The translations under genes and the position numbers were made by a program. From assembly GCF_002224125.1 (NCBI RefSeq), contig NZ_NCSM01000010.1, positions 166,780 through 230,779 of the forward strand: a stretch of DNA of 64,000 bases, written 5' to 3'. Within the stretch, counting starts at the first letter, position 1. Each line of letters begins with the position of its first letter. Shown one piece after another: positions 38,941 through 47,660 of this stretch. The notes under the pieces were generated by a model that saw nothing but the letters and a program-made list of their open reading frames with translations, did no database searches and was not told the origin of the DNA. The stretch is from Streptomyces sp. NBS 14/10 (GTDB lineage Bacteria; Actinomycetota; Actinomycetes; Streptomycetales; Streptomycetaceae).

Positions 38941-40383
38941 ATGACGGACGGCGGCGAGCGCGGCGAGGAGGAGGTGCGGCGGCTGCCGCATGTCCCGGGG
39001 TTCGCCCAGTGGCCAGGGAGCGGCGCGGCCCGGCAGGAAGGGAAGGCGCTGCGGGAGCGGGTGCCCCGCTCGGCCCATCGCGAGCTGCCGCGGGGCGCCG
39101 GGCGGCCGGACGCGGTGGAGGCGGTCGAGCGGTCCAACGCCGGGCGGCTGCCGGAGCTCACCCCGATCCGGGTCGGGCGAATGGCCGCCTCCCCCTTCTC
39201 CTTTCTGCGTGGGGCGGCCGGGCTGATGGGCCACGATCTGGCGGCCACGCCGGTGACCGGCGTCGGCGCGCAGCTCTGCGGGGACGCCCACGGCGCCAAC
39301 TTCGGTCTGTACGGGGACGCCCGCGGTGGCCTGGTCATCGATCTCAACGACTTCGACGAGACCATCCACGGCCCGTGGGAGTGGGATGTGAAGCGGCTCG
39401 CCGCCTCGCTGGTGCTGGCCGGGCGGGAGGCGGGGGCGGACGAGGACACCTGCCGGGCGGCGGCCCATGACACGGTGGGCTCCTACCGGCGCACGCTGCG
39501 GCTGCTGTCGAAGCTGCCCGCCGCCGACGCGTGGAACGCGATCGCGGACGAGGAGTTGGTCTCGCACGCGGACGCCAAGGACCTGGCCGGCACGTTGCAG
39601 CGAGTCTCGGAGAAGGCGCGGCGGAACACGAGCGCGCGGTTCGCCGCCAGGTCGACGGAGGCCGTGCCGGACGGGGAGAATCCGTCCGGGCGACCGGTGG
39701 CGCGGCGCTTCGTGGACGCGCCGCCGGTGCTGCGGCGGGTGCCGGACGCGGAGGCGGCGGCCGTGGCGTCGGCGCTGGGCGAGTATCTGGGGACGCTGCC
39801 GGAGGACCGGCTGCCGCTGCTGGCCCGTTATGCGGTGCACGATGTGGCGTTCCGGGTGGTGGGCACCGGAAGCGTGGGGACGCGGTCGTATGTGGTGCTG
39901 CTGCTCGACCACCGGGGTGAGCCGATGGTGCTGCAGATCAAGGAGGCGCGGCCGTCCGCGCTGCTGCCGTATGTGCGGCAGGCCGGCTTCGAGGTGCCTG
40001 CCGTCGCGCATGAGGGGCGGCGGGTGGTGCTCGGCCAGAAGCGGATGCAGGTGGTCAGCGACATCCTGCTGGGCTGGGCCACGGTCCAGGGGCGCCCCTA
40101 TCAGGTGCGGCAGTTCCGCAACCGGAAAGGAAGCGTGGACCCGGTGGCGCTGGCGGCCGACCAGCTGGATGACTACGGGCGGATGACGGGCGCGCTGCTG
40201 GCGCGGGCGCATGCGCACAGCGTGGACCCGCGGCTGCTGTCGGGGTACTGCGGAAAGGGGGACGAGCTGGACGAGGCGGTCGCCGAGTTCGCGGTGGCGT
40301 ACGCGGACCACACGGAGGAGGACCATGCGCGGCTTCTCGCCGCGGTGCGGAGCGGGCGGATAGCGGCCGAGTTGGGGGTGTGA
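38941..40383 (+). CDS. DUF2252 domain protein
   Basis: Family with a kinase-like (aminoglycoside-phosphotransferase-like) fold and unknown substrate. The 480-residue product has TPIRVGRMAASPFSFLRGAAGLMGHD, the conserved GDAHGANFGLYG with NDFDET (candidate metal and phosphate site), WEWDVKRLAASLVLA, LLLDHRGEPMVLQIKEA and VLGQKRMQVVSDILLGW. Start codons at 38938 (GTG) and 38941 (ATG) are adjacent. The open frame extends to 38791 without homology. The gene is monocistronic. Confidence 0.85.
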   Translation: MTDGGERGEEEVRRLPHVPGFAQWPGSGAARQEGKALRERVPRSAHRELPRGAGRPDAVEAVERSNAGRLPELTPIRVGRMAASPFSFLRGAAGLMGHDLAATPVTGVGAQLCGDAHGANFGLYGDARGGLVIDLNDFDETIHGPWEWDVKRLAASLVLAGREAGADEDTCRAAAHDTVGSYRRTLRLLSKLPAADAWNAIADEELVSHADAKDLAGTLQRVSEKARRNTSARFAARSTEAVPDGENPSGRPVARRFVDAPPVLRRVPDAEAAAVASALGEYLGTLPEDRLPLLARYAVHDVAFRVVGTGSVGTRSYVVLLLDHRGEPMVLQIKEARPSALLPYVRQAGFEVPAVAHEGRRVVLGQKRMQVVSDILLGWATVQGRPYQVRQFRNRKGSVDPVALAADQLDDYGRMTGALLARAHAHSVDPRLLSGYCGKGDELDEAVAEFAVAYADHTEEDHARLLAAVRSGRIAAELGV

Positions 40384-40424
40384 CTCCTCCCCGGCCCGAT
40401 TGCTGCCGGACGTAGGGTGAGCGG

Positions 40425-41378
40425 GTGACGAACCCGGAAGCGCAGCAGCAGGCCCGGCAGCCGGTGCCGGAGGCAGAGCCCCAGGCTGAATCGCAGGAGC
40501 GATCACACACCCGGCCCGAAGCCCGATCAGAAGAGCCGTCGGAGTCGGTGGCGGGTGTGCCGTCGGACGCGGGCACGGACGCGCATGCCGAGGCGGCGGC
40601 GGAGGCGGAAGCCACCGCGCGGCTTGAGCGGGCCGTGCGGGGGGCGGAGCAGGCGCTGATCGAGTTCGAGATCGCGGTGGAGACCTTCCGCATCGAGGTG
40701 GAGAACTTCTCCCGGCTGCACCACCAGCGGCTCGGGCCGATGTACTCCCGCCTCGACGAGCTGGACGCGCTGATCGCCGAGGCGGTGGCGGCGCGCACAG
40801 GGGGCCCCGAGGACATCCGCAAGGCGCGGGAGGCGCGGGGGCTGGTGCTGCCGATGCCGCAGGTCGAGGAGTTGTTCCACGGCTGGCTCGACTCCGACGG
40901 GCTGTCGCCCGAGGGGGCGGCCATGCTCACCGAGCAGCCGGTGCAGCCGCCGCCGCGGGTGCGGCCGAGCGAGGAGGCGCGCCGCATCTACCGGGAGCTC
41001 GCCCGCAAGGCGCATCCGGACCTGGCGGAGGACGGAGCCGAGCGGGAGCGGCGCGGCGAGTTCATCGTGCGGGTCAACGGGGCGTACGCGGCCGGGGACG
41101 AGGAGCGGCTGAAGGCGCTGGCCGAGGAGTGGGAGGCCGGTCCGCCGCCGCCCGAGCGCCGGTGGAGCCGCAGCGAGGAGCTGTACGCCCGGCTGGAGTG
41201 GCTGGCCGAGCGGAAGGAGATGCTGGCCCAGGTCGCGGCCGAGCTGGAGTCCGGCGCGATCGGCGCGATGATCAAGATGGCGCCGGAGGACCCCGACGGG
41301 CTGCTCGACGAGATCGCCGAGCAACTGCTGACCAAGGTCGCCGAGAAGGAGAATCAGCTGGCGGAGCTCGTGCGGTAG
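40425..41378 (+). CDS. J-domain-like protein with HPD motif
   Basis: The 317-residue protein has an acidic, disordered N-terminus, a predicted coiled coil (about 65-130, ARLERAVRGAEQALIEFEIAVETF), and a short region around residues 185-225 with YRELARKAHPDLAED and a following helix with NGAYAAGDEERLKAL. This matches helices II and III and the HPD tripeptide (about 197-199) of DnaJ. There is no Gly/Phe or zinc domain. It could recruit DnaK to an unknown client. GTG 40425 is the start. Confidence 0.75.
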   Translation: MTNPEAQQQARQPVPEAEPQAESQERSHTRPEARSEEPSESVAGVPSDAGTDAHAEAAAEAEATARLERAVRGAEQALIEFEIAVETFRIEVENFSRLHHQRLGPMYSRLDELDALIAEAVAARTGGPEDIRKAREARGLVLPMPQVEELFHGWLDSDGLSPEGAAMLTEQPVQPPPRVRPSEEARRIYRELARKAHPDLAEDGAERERRGEFIVRVNGAYAAGDEERLKALAEEWEAGPPPPERRWSRSEELYARLEWLAERKEMLAQVAAELESGAIGAMIKMAPEDPDGLLDEIAEQLLTKVAEKENQLAELVR

Positions 41379-41420
41379 TAGGTTTCCCTCAGCTGCCAGG
41401 TCGTGTGAGAGGTGTATGTG

Positions 41421-41774
41421 ATGGGATTTGCCCCGCTTCCCGAGGTGGAGGTCGCGGCGGTGCCGGCCGATGGGTTCCTGCTGGATGTGCGGGAGGACGA
41501 CGAGTGGGCCGCAGGGCACGCCGAGGACGCCCTGCATATCCCCATGGGGCAGATCGTGGCCCGGTTCGGTGAGCTGACCGAGGCGCTGGGCGATGGCGGA
41601 CGGGTGCATGTGGTGTGCCGGGTCGGCGGGCGGTCGGCGCAGGTGACGCAGTATCTGGTCGCCCAGGGTCTGGACGCGGTGAATGTGGACGGCGGCATGC
41701 TCGCCTGGCAGGCGGCGGGCCGCCCGCTGGTGAGCGGGCAGACCGCCGCGGCCGACGGGGCCTTTGTGCTGTAG
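41421..41774 (+). CDS. Rhodanese-like sulfurtransferase domain protein
   Basis: Single-domain rhodanese, 117 residues from ATG 41421 (AGAGG at 41407-41411). LLDVREDDEWAAGHAEDALHIPMGQI is the family front and VVCRVGGRSAQVTQYL the active-site loop with its cysteine. NVDGGMLAWQAAG closes the domain. Probably moves persulfide sulfur or detoxifies cyanide or thiosulfate; the acceptor is unknown. An in-frame GTG at 41412 would leave no spacing to the ribosome site. Confidence 0.92.
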   Translation: MGFAPLPEVEVAAVPADGFLLDVREDDEWAAGHAEDALHIPMGQIVARFGELTEALGDGGRVHVVCRVGGRSAQVTQYLVAQGLDAVNVDGGMLAWQAAGRPLVSGQTAAADGAFVL

Positions 41775-41824
41775 TCGGGCGCCCGCACAGGGGTCCGCTG
41801 TGTACTGGCCGGGTGTAACAGCGC

Positions 41825-43006
41825 CTAGCCGAGCGGGTGGGCGGCGAGTAGGTCGCCCAGTGCCTCTTCGTGGGCGGCGGCGGGGCCGAGGGACAGCTCC
41901 AGCTGTTTGGCCCAGGCGTGGTAGCGGTGCAGCGGGTAGTCGGTCGCCGCGCCGAAGCCGCCGTGCAGATGCTGTGCGGTCTGGACGACGCGGCGCACCC
42001 CCTCGGCGGCCCAGATCTTGGCCACGGCGACATCCCCCGCGACGGGCAGCGCCCCGGGCGCGGCCGGTGCGCCCTCGCGGTCCGTGGCCAGCCGCCAGGC
42101 GGCCTGCCAGAGCGTGGCCTCCATCGCGCGCAGATCGATATAGCGGTCGGCGGCCTGGACGGCGACCGCTTGGAAGGTGGCGAGCGGGAAGCCGAACTGC
42201 TCGCGCTTGCTGGTGTAGGAACTGGTCAGGGTGAGCACCGCTTCGCCGAGGCCCAGCGCGAGCGCGCAGATGCCGGTGGTGAGGAGATTGCGCAGCCACT
42301 CCCAGGCGCCGTCCGCCGTCAGCACCTCGGAGCCGTCCAGCCGTACGGAGTCCAGGCGGATCTCGGCGAGCCGCTCGCCGCTGGTGGAGATCTGCGGGCT
42401 GAGGGTGACACCGGTGAGGTCGCGGCGGACCAGTGCGAGAAGCGTCTGGCCCGCCTCGGTGTGGGCGGGGATGAGGATGCGGTCGGCGCTGTGGGCCCAG
42501 GGCACGGCGGTCTGAGCGCCGTCGAGGACCCAGGGGCCGCCGCCCGCGCCACCGGCGCCGCTGGCGCCCCTGTCTTGGCACGCCCGTACGGCGAGTTCGG
42601 CCGCGTCGTGGCCGGTGCGGCCGTGGGGCGCGACGGTGAGCACGAGCTCGCCCCGGCCGACGCCGGGCAGCACGGCGGCGCGCAGCTCCTCCCCGCCGTA
42701 CCGCTGGACGGCGAGCGCGGCCGCGGTGGACTCCAGCAGCGGCACACGGGCCAGGACCCGGCCGGCCTCGCGCAGCACCAGGCACAGGGCGATGGGGTCC
42801 AGTCCGGCTCCGCCGTACCGCGGGTCCAGCAGGAGCCCGAGCAGATCGGCGTCGGCGGCCTTGCCCCACAGCCGGCGGTCGAGGTCGTCGGCGACGGCGC
42901 CGGGCGTGAGCGCGGGGCTGGGCACCCCGTCCGGCGAGGCGGAGGAGAAGACCGCCTTCGCCGCCTCGGCGGCCGCCTGCTGCTCCTCGGTGAAGGTGAA
43001 GTCCAC
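41825..43006 (-). CDS. Acyl-CoA dehydrogenase family protein
   Basis: FAD flavoprotein family oxidising acyl-CoA at alpha-beta. The 393-residue product has the N-terminal helical domain (DFTFTEEQQAAAEAAKAVF), a middle domain, and the C-terminal domain with REQFGFPLATFQAVAVQAADRYIDLRAMEATLWQAAWRLA and HLHGGFGAATDYPLHRYHAWAKQLELSLG. I do not see the usual YEGT-type catalytic glutamate segment near the C-terminus, as in non-catalytic subunits of heteromeric actinobacterial FadE/ChsE enzymes. GTG 43006 has GGGAGGAC upstream. A KstR-type site precedes it. Confidence 0.85.
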   Translation of the reverse strand: MDFTFTEEQQAAAEAAKAVFSSASPDGVPSPALTPGAVADDLDRRLWGKAADADLLGLLLDPRYGGAGLDPIALCLVLREAGRVLARVPLLESTAAALAVQRYGGEELRAAVLPGVGRGELVLTVAPHGRTGHDAAELAVRACQDRGASGAGGAGGGPWVLDGAQTAVPWAHSADRILIPAHTEAGQTLLALVRRDLTGVTLSPQISTSGERLAEIRLDSVRLDGSEVLTADGAWEWLRNLLTTGICALALGLGEAVLTLTSSYTSKREQFGFPLATFQAVAVQAADRYIDLRAMEATLWQAAWRLATDREGAPAAPGALPVAGDVAVAKIWAAEGVRRVVQTAQHLHGGFGAATDYPLHRYHAWAKQLELSLGPAAAHEEALGDLLAAHPLG

Positions 43007-43051
43007 TGTCCGTCCTCCCGCGCCATCGCTTGGTCTGACGGCCCGTCAAGA

Positions 43052-43065
43052 TAGAACAGGTTCTA
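43052..43065. promoter_or_regulatory. Perfect KstR-type inverted repeat upstream of the acyl-CoA dehydrogenase
   Basis: TAGAACAGGTTCTA matches the KstR consensus TNNAACNNGTTNNA in every fixed position and is fully symmetric around a 2-bp centre. It lies 46 bp upstream of the GTG at 43006. On the minus strand it falls in the 17-bp spacer between TTCCCT and TATCTT, a plausible promoter, so binding would repress. Confidence 0.65.
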
Positions 43066-43138
43066 CAAGAAGGGAACGCCCGCGCAAGCCCGCCCTTTCG
43101 GGAACGCCGATCACCCCGTCGGGCCGCGCTGCGGCGGT

Positions 43139-44248
43139 TCAGCGGTCGAAGTCCAGCTCCACGCGCTCGTCTACCGGGTGCGACTGACAGGACAGCACAT
43201 AACCGGCCGCCACCTCGTCCGGCTCCAGCGCGAAGTTCCGGTCCATCCGTACCTCGCCCGAGACCAGGAACGCCCGGCAGGTCCCGCAGACCCCGCCCTT
43301 GCAGGCGTATGGCGCGTCCGGGCGGTTGCGCTCCACCGCCTCCAGCAGCGATTCGCCCTCCCGCACCGGCCAGGTGCCCGACCGGCCGTCCAGGGTCGCC
43401 GTCACCATGGAGCGGGACGGGGCAGCGGTCGGGCTCGGCCCCGCGGGGACGGCCTCGCTGTCCCCGGCGTCCACATGGAAGATCTCCTGGTGGATGCGGC
43501 GGCGGGCGACCCCGAGGGCGCGCAGCGCCCGCTCGGCGCCGCGCACCATCCCGTACGGCCCGCACAGGAACCAGCCGTCCACCGACTCCACCGGCAGCAG
43601 CGCCGGCAGCAGCCCGGTCAGCCGCTCCTCGTCGAGCCGTCCGGAGACCGGCCCGGCCTGCCGCTCCTCCCGGGAGAGGACGCTCACCAGCTGGAACCGG
43701 CCGGGCCAGCGGTCCTTCAGTTCGGCGACCTCCTCCAGGAACATCGTGGAGGCGGTGGTGCGGTCACCGCGGATCAGGGAGAAGCGGGCCTGGGGCTCGC
43801 GGGCGAGCAGCGTCGCGGCGATGGACAGAACGGGGGTGATGCCGCTGCCGCCGACCACGGCGGCGAAGTGGCCGGGCCTGGGGTCCAGTACGAACCGCCC
43901 GGCCGGGGCCATCACCTCCACGACCTCGCCGACCGCCAGCTCCTTGAGGGCATACGTCGAGAACTCGCCGCCCTCGACCAGCCGCACCCCGACCCGCAGG
44001 GCCGAGGGTCCCTCGGGCGCCGGCGCCGGTGTGCAGATCGAGTAGGTACGCCGTATCTGGGCGCCGTCGGCGAACCGCCGCACCGCGATGTGCTGCCCCG
44101 GAGAGAAGCGGAAGGTCTCGCGCAGCGCGGGCGGGACCTGGAGGGTGACGGCGACCGAGTCGTCGGTGAGCCGGTCGACCGCGATCACCCGCAGCGGATG
44201 GAAGGCGCCATGGCGGGGCACGGGCGCCGCCACGCCTTCGGCGGTCAT
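43139..44248 (-). CDS. paaE: Phenylacetyl-CoA epoxidase reductase subunit PaaE
   Basis: Passes electrons from NADPH to the PaaA di-iron centre. From ATG 44248 the product has 369 residues: FAD domain (RRTYSICT near residue 65), NAD(P) domain (VVGGSGITPVLSI, FLCGPYGMV) and a C-terminal plant-type 2Fe-2S ferredoxin with CKGGVCGTC and LSCQSHP. The start overlaps the paaD stop by one base (TGATG). It is the last gene of paaABCDE. Confidence 0.95.
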   Translation of the reverse strand: MTAEGVAAPVPRHGAFHPLRVIAVDRLTDDSVAVTLQVPPALRETFRFSPGQHIAVRRFADGAQIRRTYSICTPAPAPEGPSALRVGVRLVEGGEFSTYALKELAVGEVVEVMAPAGRFVLDPRPGHFAAVVGGSGITPVLSIAATLLAREPQARFSLIRGDRTTASTMFLEEVAELKDRWPGRFQLVSVLSREERQAGPVSGRLDEERLTGLLPALLPVESVDGWFLCGPYGMVRGAERALRALGVARRRIHQEIFHVDAGDSEAVPAGPSPTAAPSRSMVTATLDGRSGTWPVREGESLLEAVERNRPDAPYACKGGVCGTCRAFLVSGEVRMDRNFALEPDEVAAGYVLSCQSHPVDERVELDFDR

Positions 44249-44751
44249 CACAACTCCTTGAAGTGGTCGAAGGGTTCGCGGCAGGTCTCGCAGCGGCGCA
44301 GCGCCTTGCAGGAGGTGGAGGAGAAGCGGCTGAGCAGCTTGGTGTCGGTCGATCCGCAGTGCGGGCAGCGCACCGTCAGGTCGACGGCGACCGGCCCGCC
44401 CGCGGCGCGGGGGCCGGGCGGTGCGATGCCGGACTCGGCCAGCTTGCGGCGGCCTTCCGCGCTGATCTCGTCCGTCGACCAGGGCGGGGAGAGGACGGTG
44501 CGGACCGTCACCTCGGGTATGCCGTGGTCGTGCAGCACCTGCTCGACGTCCGCGGCCATCGACTCCAGCGCGGGACAGCCGGTGTAGGTGGGGGTCAGCT
44601 CGACCTCGACCCGGCCCGGCGCCATGACGCGCAGCGCGCGCAGCACACCGAGCTCGGCCAGGCTCACCATGGGCAGCTCCGGGTCCGGCACGGCGCCCGC
44701 CAGCTCGCGCAGCCGGGTCTCGAGCGGGGTCGCGGGCGCGGGCGTCACCAT
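44248..44751 (-). CDS. paaD: Phenylacetyl-CoA epoxidase assembly protein PaaD
   Basis: Fe-S or di-iron maturation factor of the multicomponent epoxidase. The 167-residue product has an N-terminal MIP18/DUF59 domain (VPDPELPMVSLAELGVL, TPTYTGCPALESM) and a C-terminal zinc-ribbon-like part (CPHCGSTDTKL and CKALRRCETCREPFD). The start is ATG 44751 or GTG 44748; both overlap the paaC stop. Confidence 0.94.
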   Translation of the reverse strand: MVTPAPATPLETRLRELAGAVPDPELPMVSLAELGVLRALRVMAPGRVEVELTPTYTGCPALESMAADVEQVLHDHGIPEVTVRTVLSPPWSTDEISAEGRRKLAESGIAPPGPRAAGGPVAVDLTVRCPHCGSTDTKLLSRFSSTSCKALRRCETCREPFDHFKEL

Positions 44752-45449
44752 GACGCCCCCGGGTGGCTGCGGTGCAGATGCTGCATTTCGGCGAGCATCC
44801 GGCCGAACGGCTCGGTGTGGACGCCCTGCCGCCCGGCGCCGGCCGCCCAGGCGCCGCGCCGCGGGCCCTCGGGCACGGCCAGGGTGGCCCGGTCCAGCAC
44901 GGCCGTGATCCGCGCCAGCCACTCGTCGTGCAGGGCGGTCCAGTCCACCTCGCACCCCTCGACCGGCTCGAACAGCTCGCCGGTGAACCGCCACAGCGCC
45001 TCCAGGCCGCGCCGTATCCGCTCATGGCTCTCGGCGGTGCCGTCGCCCAGCCGCAGGGTCCACTGCTCGGCGTGGTCGCGGTGGTAGGCGACCTCCTTGA
45101 CCGCCTTGGCGGCCAGCGGGGCGAAGGGGCCGTCGCCGCGCGCCAGCCGGTCGTACAGCAGCTGCTGATAGGTGGAGAAGTACAGCTGGCGGGCGATGGT
45201 GTGGGCGAAGTCGCCGTTGGGCTGCTCGACGAGCTGGACATTGCGGAAGGCGCGCTCCTCCCGCAGATAGGCCAGCTCGTCCTCGTCGCCCGCCAGGGAG
45301 AGCAGCACCCGCGCCTGCCCGAGCAGGTCCAGGGCGATATTGGCGAGGGCGACCTCCTCCTCCAGCACCGGGGCGTGCCCCGCCCACTCCCCCAGCCGGT
45401 GGGAGAGCACCAGGGCGTCGTCGCCGAGGGCGAGTGCGGCGGCGGTCAC
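44745..45449 (-). CDS. paaC: Phenylacetyl-CoA epoxidase structural subunit PaaC
   Basis: Ferritin-fold scaffold partner of PaaA, lacking a full di-iron ligand set in the family. GTG 45449 gives 234 residues beginning [21 protein letters not shown], with LANIALDLLGQARVLLSLAG, NGDFAHTIARQLYFSTYQQLLYD and EVAYHRDHAEQWTLRLGDGT. It overlaps paaB (4 bp) and paaD (7 bp). Confidence 0.94.
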   Translation of the reverse strand: MTAAALALGDDALVLSHRLGEWAGHAPVLEEEVALANIALDLLGQARVLLSLAGDEDELAYLREERAFRNVQLVEQPNGDFAHTIARQLYFSTYQQLLYDRLARGDGPFAPLAAKAVKEVAYHRDHAEQWTLRLGDGTAESHERIRRGLEALWRFTGELFEPVEGCEVDWTALHDEWLARITAVLDRATLAVPEGPRRGAWAAGAGRQGVHTEPFGRMLAEMQHLHRSHPGASW

Positions 45450-45742
45450 AGGTGCCGCACCCCCTCGGGGATCTCGTAGAAGGTCGGATGGCGGTAGGGC
45501 TTGTCGGCGGCCGGCTCGAAGAACGGGTCCTTCTCGTCCGGCGAGGAGGCGGTGATCCGGTCGGACGGCACGACCCAGATGGAGATGCCCTCGGAGCGGC
45601 GCGTATACAGATCGCGGGCGCTGCGCAGGGCCATCTCGGCGTCCGGCGCGTGCAGGCTGCCGGCGTGGGTGTGGGACAGGCCGCGCCTGCCGCGCACGAA
45701 CACTTCCCACAGGGGCCACTCACCGCTGGTGCCGCCGCTCAT
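45446..45742 (-). CDS. paaB: Phenylacetyl-CoA epoxidase subunit PaaB
   Basis: Small subunit bridging the epoxidase complex. The 98-residue protein has [38 protein letters not shown] and ends [10 protein letters not shown], all family-typical. It overlaps paaA and paaC by 4 bp each. Confidence 0.95.
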   Translation of the reverse strand: MSGGTSGEWPLWEVFVRGRRGLSHTHAGSLHAPDAEMALRSARDLYTRRSEGISIWVVPSDRITASSPDEKDPFFEPAADKPYRHPTFYEIPEGVRHL

Positions 45743-46689
45743 GCTCCGGCCTCTCCGTGCTTGGCCGCGTACGCCGCGGCCGCCTCGCGCACCCAGGCGC
45801 CTTCCTCATGGGCCCGCCGCCGCTGGGAGATGCGCTGGGTGTTGCACGGCCCGTTTCCCCGGAGCACTTCGCGGAACTCCTCCCAGTCGATCGGCCCGAA
45901 GTCGTAGTGGCCCCGGTCCTCGTTCCACCTCAGGTCGGGGTCGGGGAGGGTCAGGCCGAGCGCTTCGGCCTGCGGGACGCAGATGTCGACGAAACGCTGG
46001 CGGAGCTCGTCGTTCGAATGGCGCTTGATCTTCCAGGCCATGGACTGGGCGGAGTGGGCCGATGCCTCATCGGGCGGGCCGAACATCATCAGCGAGGGCC
46101 ACCACCAGCGGTCCACGGCGTCCTGCGCCATCGCGCGCTGCGCCTCGGTGCCCCGGCTCAGGGTCAGCAGCAGCTCGAATCCCTGGCGCTGGTGGAAGGA
46201 CTCCTCCTTGCAGATCCGGACCATCGCCCGTGCGTACGGCCCGTAGGAGCAGCGGCACAGCGGCACCTGGTTGGTGATCGCCGCGCCGTCCACCAGCCAG
46301 CCGATGGCGCCCACGTCGGCCCAGGTGAGGGTGGGGTAGTTGAAGATCGAGGAGTACTTCTGGCGGCCGGAGTGGAGCTTGTCGAGCAGCTCGTCGCGGC
46401 TGGTGCCCAGGGTCTCGGCGGCGCTGTAGAGATACAGGCCGTGTCCCGCCTCGTCCTGGACCTTGGCCATGAGGATGGCCTTGCGGCGCAGCGAGGGCGC
46501 CCGGCTGATCCAGTTGGCCTCCGGCTGCATGCCGATGATCTCGGAGTGTGCGTGCTGGGCCATCTGTCTCACCAGCGAGGCGCGGTATTCGTCGGGCATC
46601 CAGTCGCGGGGCTCGATGCGCTCGTCCGTGGCCAGGGCGGCGTCGAACACCGTCTGATACGCCTCCGCGTCAGCCGCCATCGTCGTCAT
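45739..46689 (-). CDS. paaA: Phenylacetyl-CoA epoxidase catalytic subunit PaaA
   Basis: Di-iron monooxygenase forming ring-1,2-epoxyphenylacetyl-CoA. From ATG 46689 the product has 316 residues with the metal-ligand segments [17 protein letters not shown] and [15 protein letters not shown], substrate-loop residues [21 protein letters not shown], and [24 protein letters not shown] near the end. It is the first gene of the paa operon, with a PaaR-type operator about 50 bp upstream. An upstream in-frame start at 46884 crosses the operator and is rejected. Confidence 0.96.
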   Translation of the reverse strand: MTTMAADAEAYQTVFDAALATDERIEPRDWMPDEYRASLVRQMAQHAHSEIIGMQPEANWISRAPSLRRKAILMAKVQDEAGHGLYLYSAAETLGTSRDELLDKLHSGRQKYSSIFNYPTLTWADVGAIGWLVDGAAITNQVPLCRCSYGPYARAMVRICKEESFHQRQGFELLLTLSRGTEAQRAMAQDAVDRWWWPSLMMFGPPDEASAHSAQSMAWKIKRHSNDELRQRFVDICVPQAEALGLTLPDPDLRWNEDRGHYDFGPIDWEEFREVLRGNGPCNTQRISQRRRAHEEGAWVREAAAAYAAKHGEAGA

Positions 46690-46737
46690 GCGAAGCCCCT
46701 TCGCCGTCCCCGCCGGACTGTCGCCCGCGCCCGACCG

Positions 46738-46751
46738 ACCGATCGTTCGGT
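46738..46751. promoter_or_regulatory. PaaR-type operator 1, paaA promoter
   Basis: ACCGATCGTTCGGT fits ACCGNNCGNNCGGT, the core of the operator described for PaaR in Corynebacterium. On the minus strand a perfect -35 TTGACA (46784-46779) lies upstream and a weak -10 (CACCAT) just before the operator, so binding would block paaA initiation. Confidence 0.75.
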
Positions 46752-46787
46752 TCAATGGTGTGCCGGAGGAACGTGGGGTGTCAAGCC

Positions 46788-46796
46788 TGTGGATAA
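46788..46796 (-). promoter_or_regulatory. Perfect DnaA box in the paaA promoter
   Basis: TGTGGATAA is the exact complement of TTATCCACA. It lies next to the -35 (TTGACA) of the paaA promoter, about 100 bp upstream of the paaA start. Confidence 0.6.
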
Positions 46797-46931
46797 CTCC
46801 GGTGCGCTGTGCCCTGCGCGCGCTCATCGGTACCGTTCCGGGGCGTAAGGGCCGCGGGAAGCGCGGAAAGCGCGGATGGCGCACAGAGCGCAGTGTGCGG
46901 CGCGGCCGGGGACCACGGGATCGGGGCGGGA

Positions 46932-47660
46932 ATGGTGGAGACGGGGCAGGTCATAGGGAAAGGAGAGAAAGGGGAGAGAGGGGAGCAGGGGGAGGAAGGG
47001 GAGCAAGAAGCGGGGGAGGCAAGAGCGGGGAGCCTGCTGTCGCTGCCCTCGCAGCTCGTCGTGGCCGTGGGCCTCGCGGTGACCGTGGCCGCCGTGGCCG
47101 TGCACCTCGGGATGGCCTTCCTGAACGTCTCCCCGGCCAACACGGTCAGTAAGCAGTACAGCGAGGCGATAGACGACTACATATATCCAGAATTCGAACG
47201 GAACTGGAAGCTTTTCGCCCCGAACCCCCTCCAGCAGAACATCGCCGTCCAGGTGCGCGCCGAGATCCGCACCCCCGAGGGCGGCACCGCGACCACCGGG
47301 TGGCGAGATCTGTCAGCCCAGGACGGCGCGGCCATCAGGCACAATCCGCTGCCCAGCCACAGCCAGCAGAACCAGCTGCGCCGCGCCTGGGACTTCTACC
47401 TTCTCTCGCATGACGCCCAGGAGCGGCCGAACGGGCTGCGCGGACAGCTCTCGGCGCAGTATCTGCGGAGGCTCGCGATACTCCGTCTGGGCCTGAAGCA
47501 GGACGGCGGCACGGTGCAGCGGATCCAGCTGCGTTCGCTCACCCGGCAGTTGGCCGCCCCGTCGTGGAGCGAGGAGAAGATCGACACCCGTCCCATCCGC
47601 CGGGAGCTGCCCTGGTGGCCGATTACCGACGCCGACCTGCCGGAGGCGAAGCGCCGGTGA
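46932..47660 (+). CDS. DUF5819 family membrane protein
   Basis: Unknown function; regularly paired with an HTTM protein in streptomycetes. From ATG 46932 the product has 242 residues: a charged Glu/Gly/Lys N-terminus ([20 protein letters not shown]), a membrane helix ([23 protein letters not shown]), then an extracytoplasmic domain with [29 protein letters not shown], a family mark. The start is uncertain because the N-terminus is low-complexity. The stop overlaps the HTTM start by GTGA. Confidence 0.8.
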   Translation: MVETGQVIGKGEKGERGEQGEEGEQEAGEARAGSLLSLPSQLVVAVGLAVTVAAVAVHLGMAFLNVSPANTVSKQYSEAIDDYIYPEFERNWKLFAPNPLQQNIAVQVRAEIRTPEGGTATTGWRDLSAQDGAAIRHNPLPSHSQQNQLRRAWDFYLLSHDAQERPNGLRGQLSAQYLRRLAILRLGLKQDGGTVQRIQLRSLTRQLAAPSWSEEKIDTRPIRRELPWWPITDADLPEAKRR

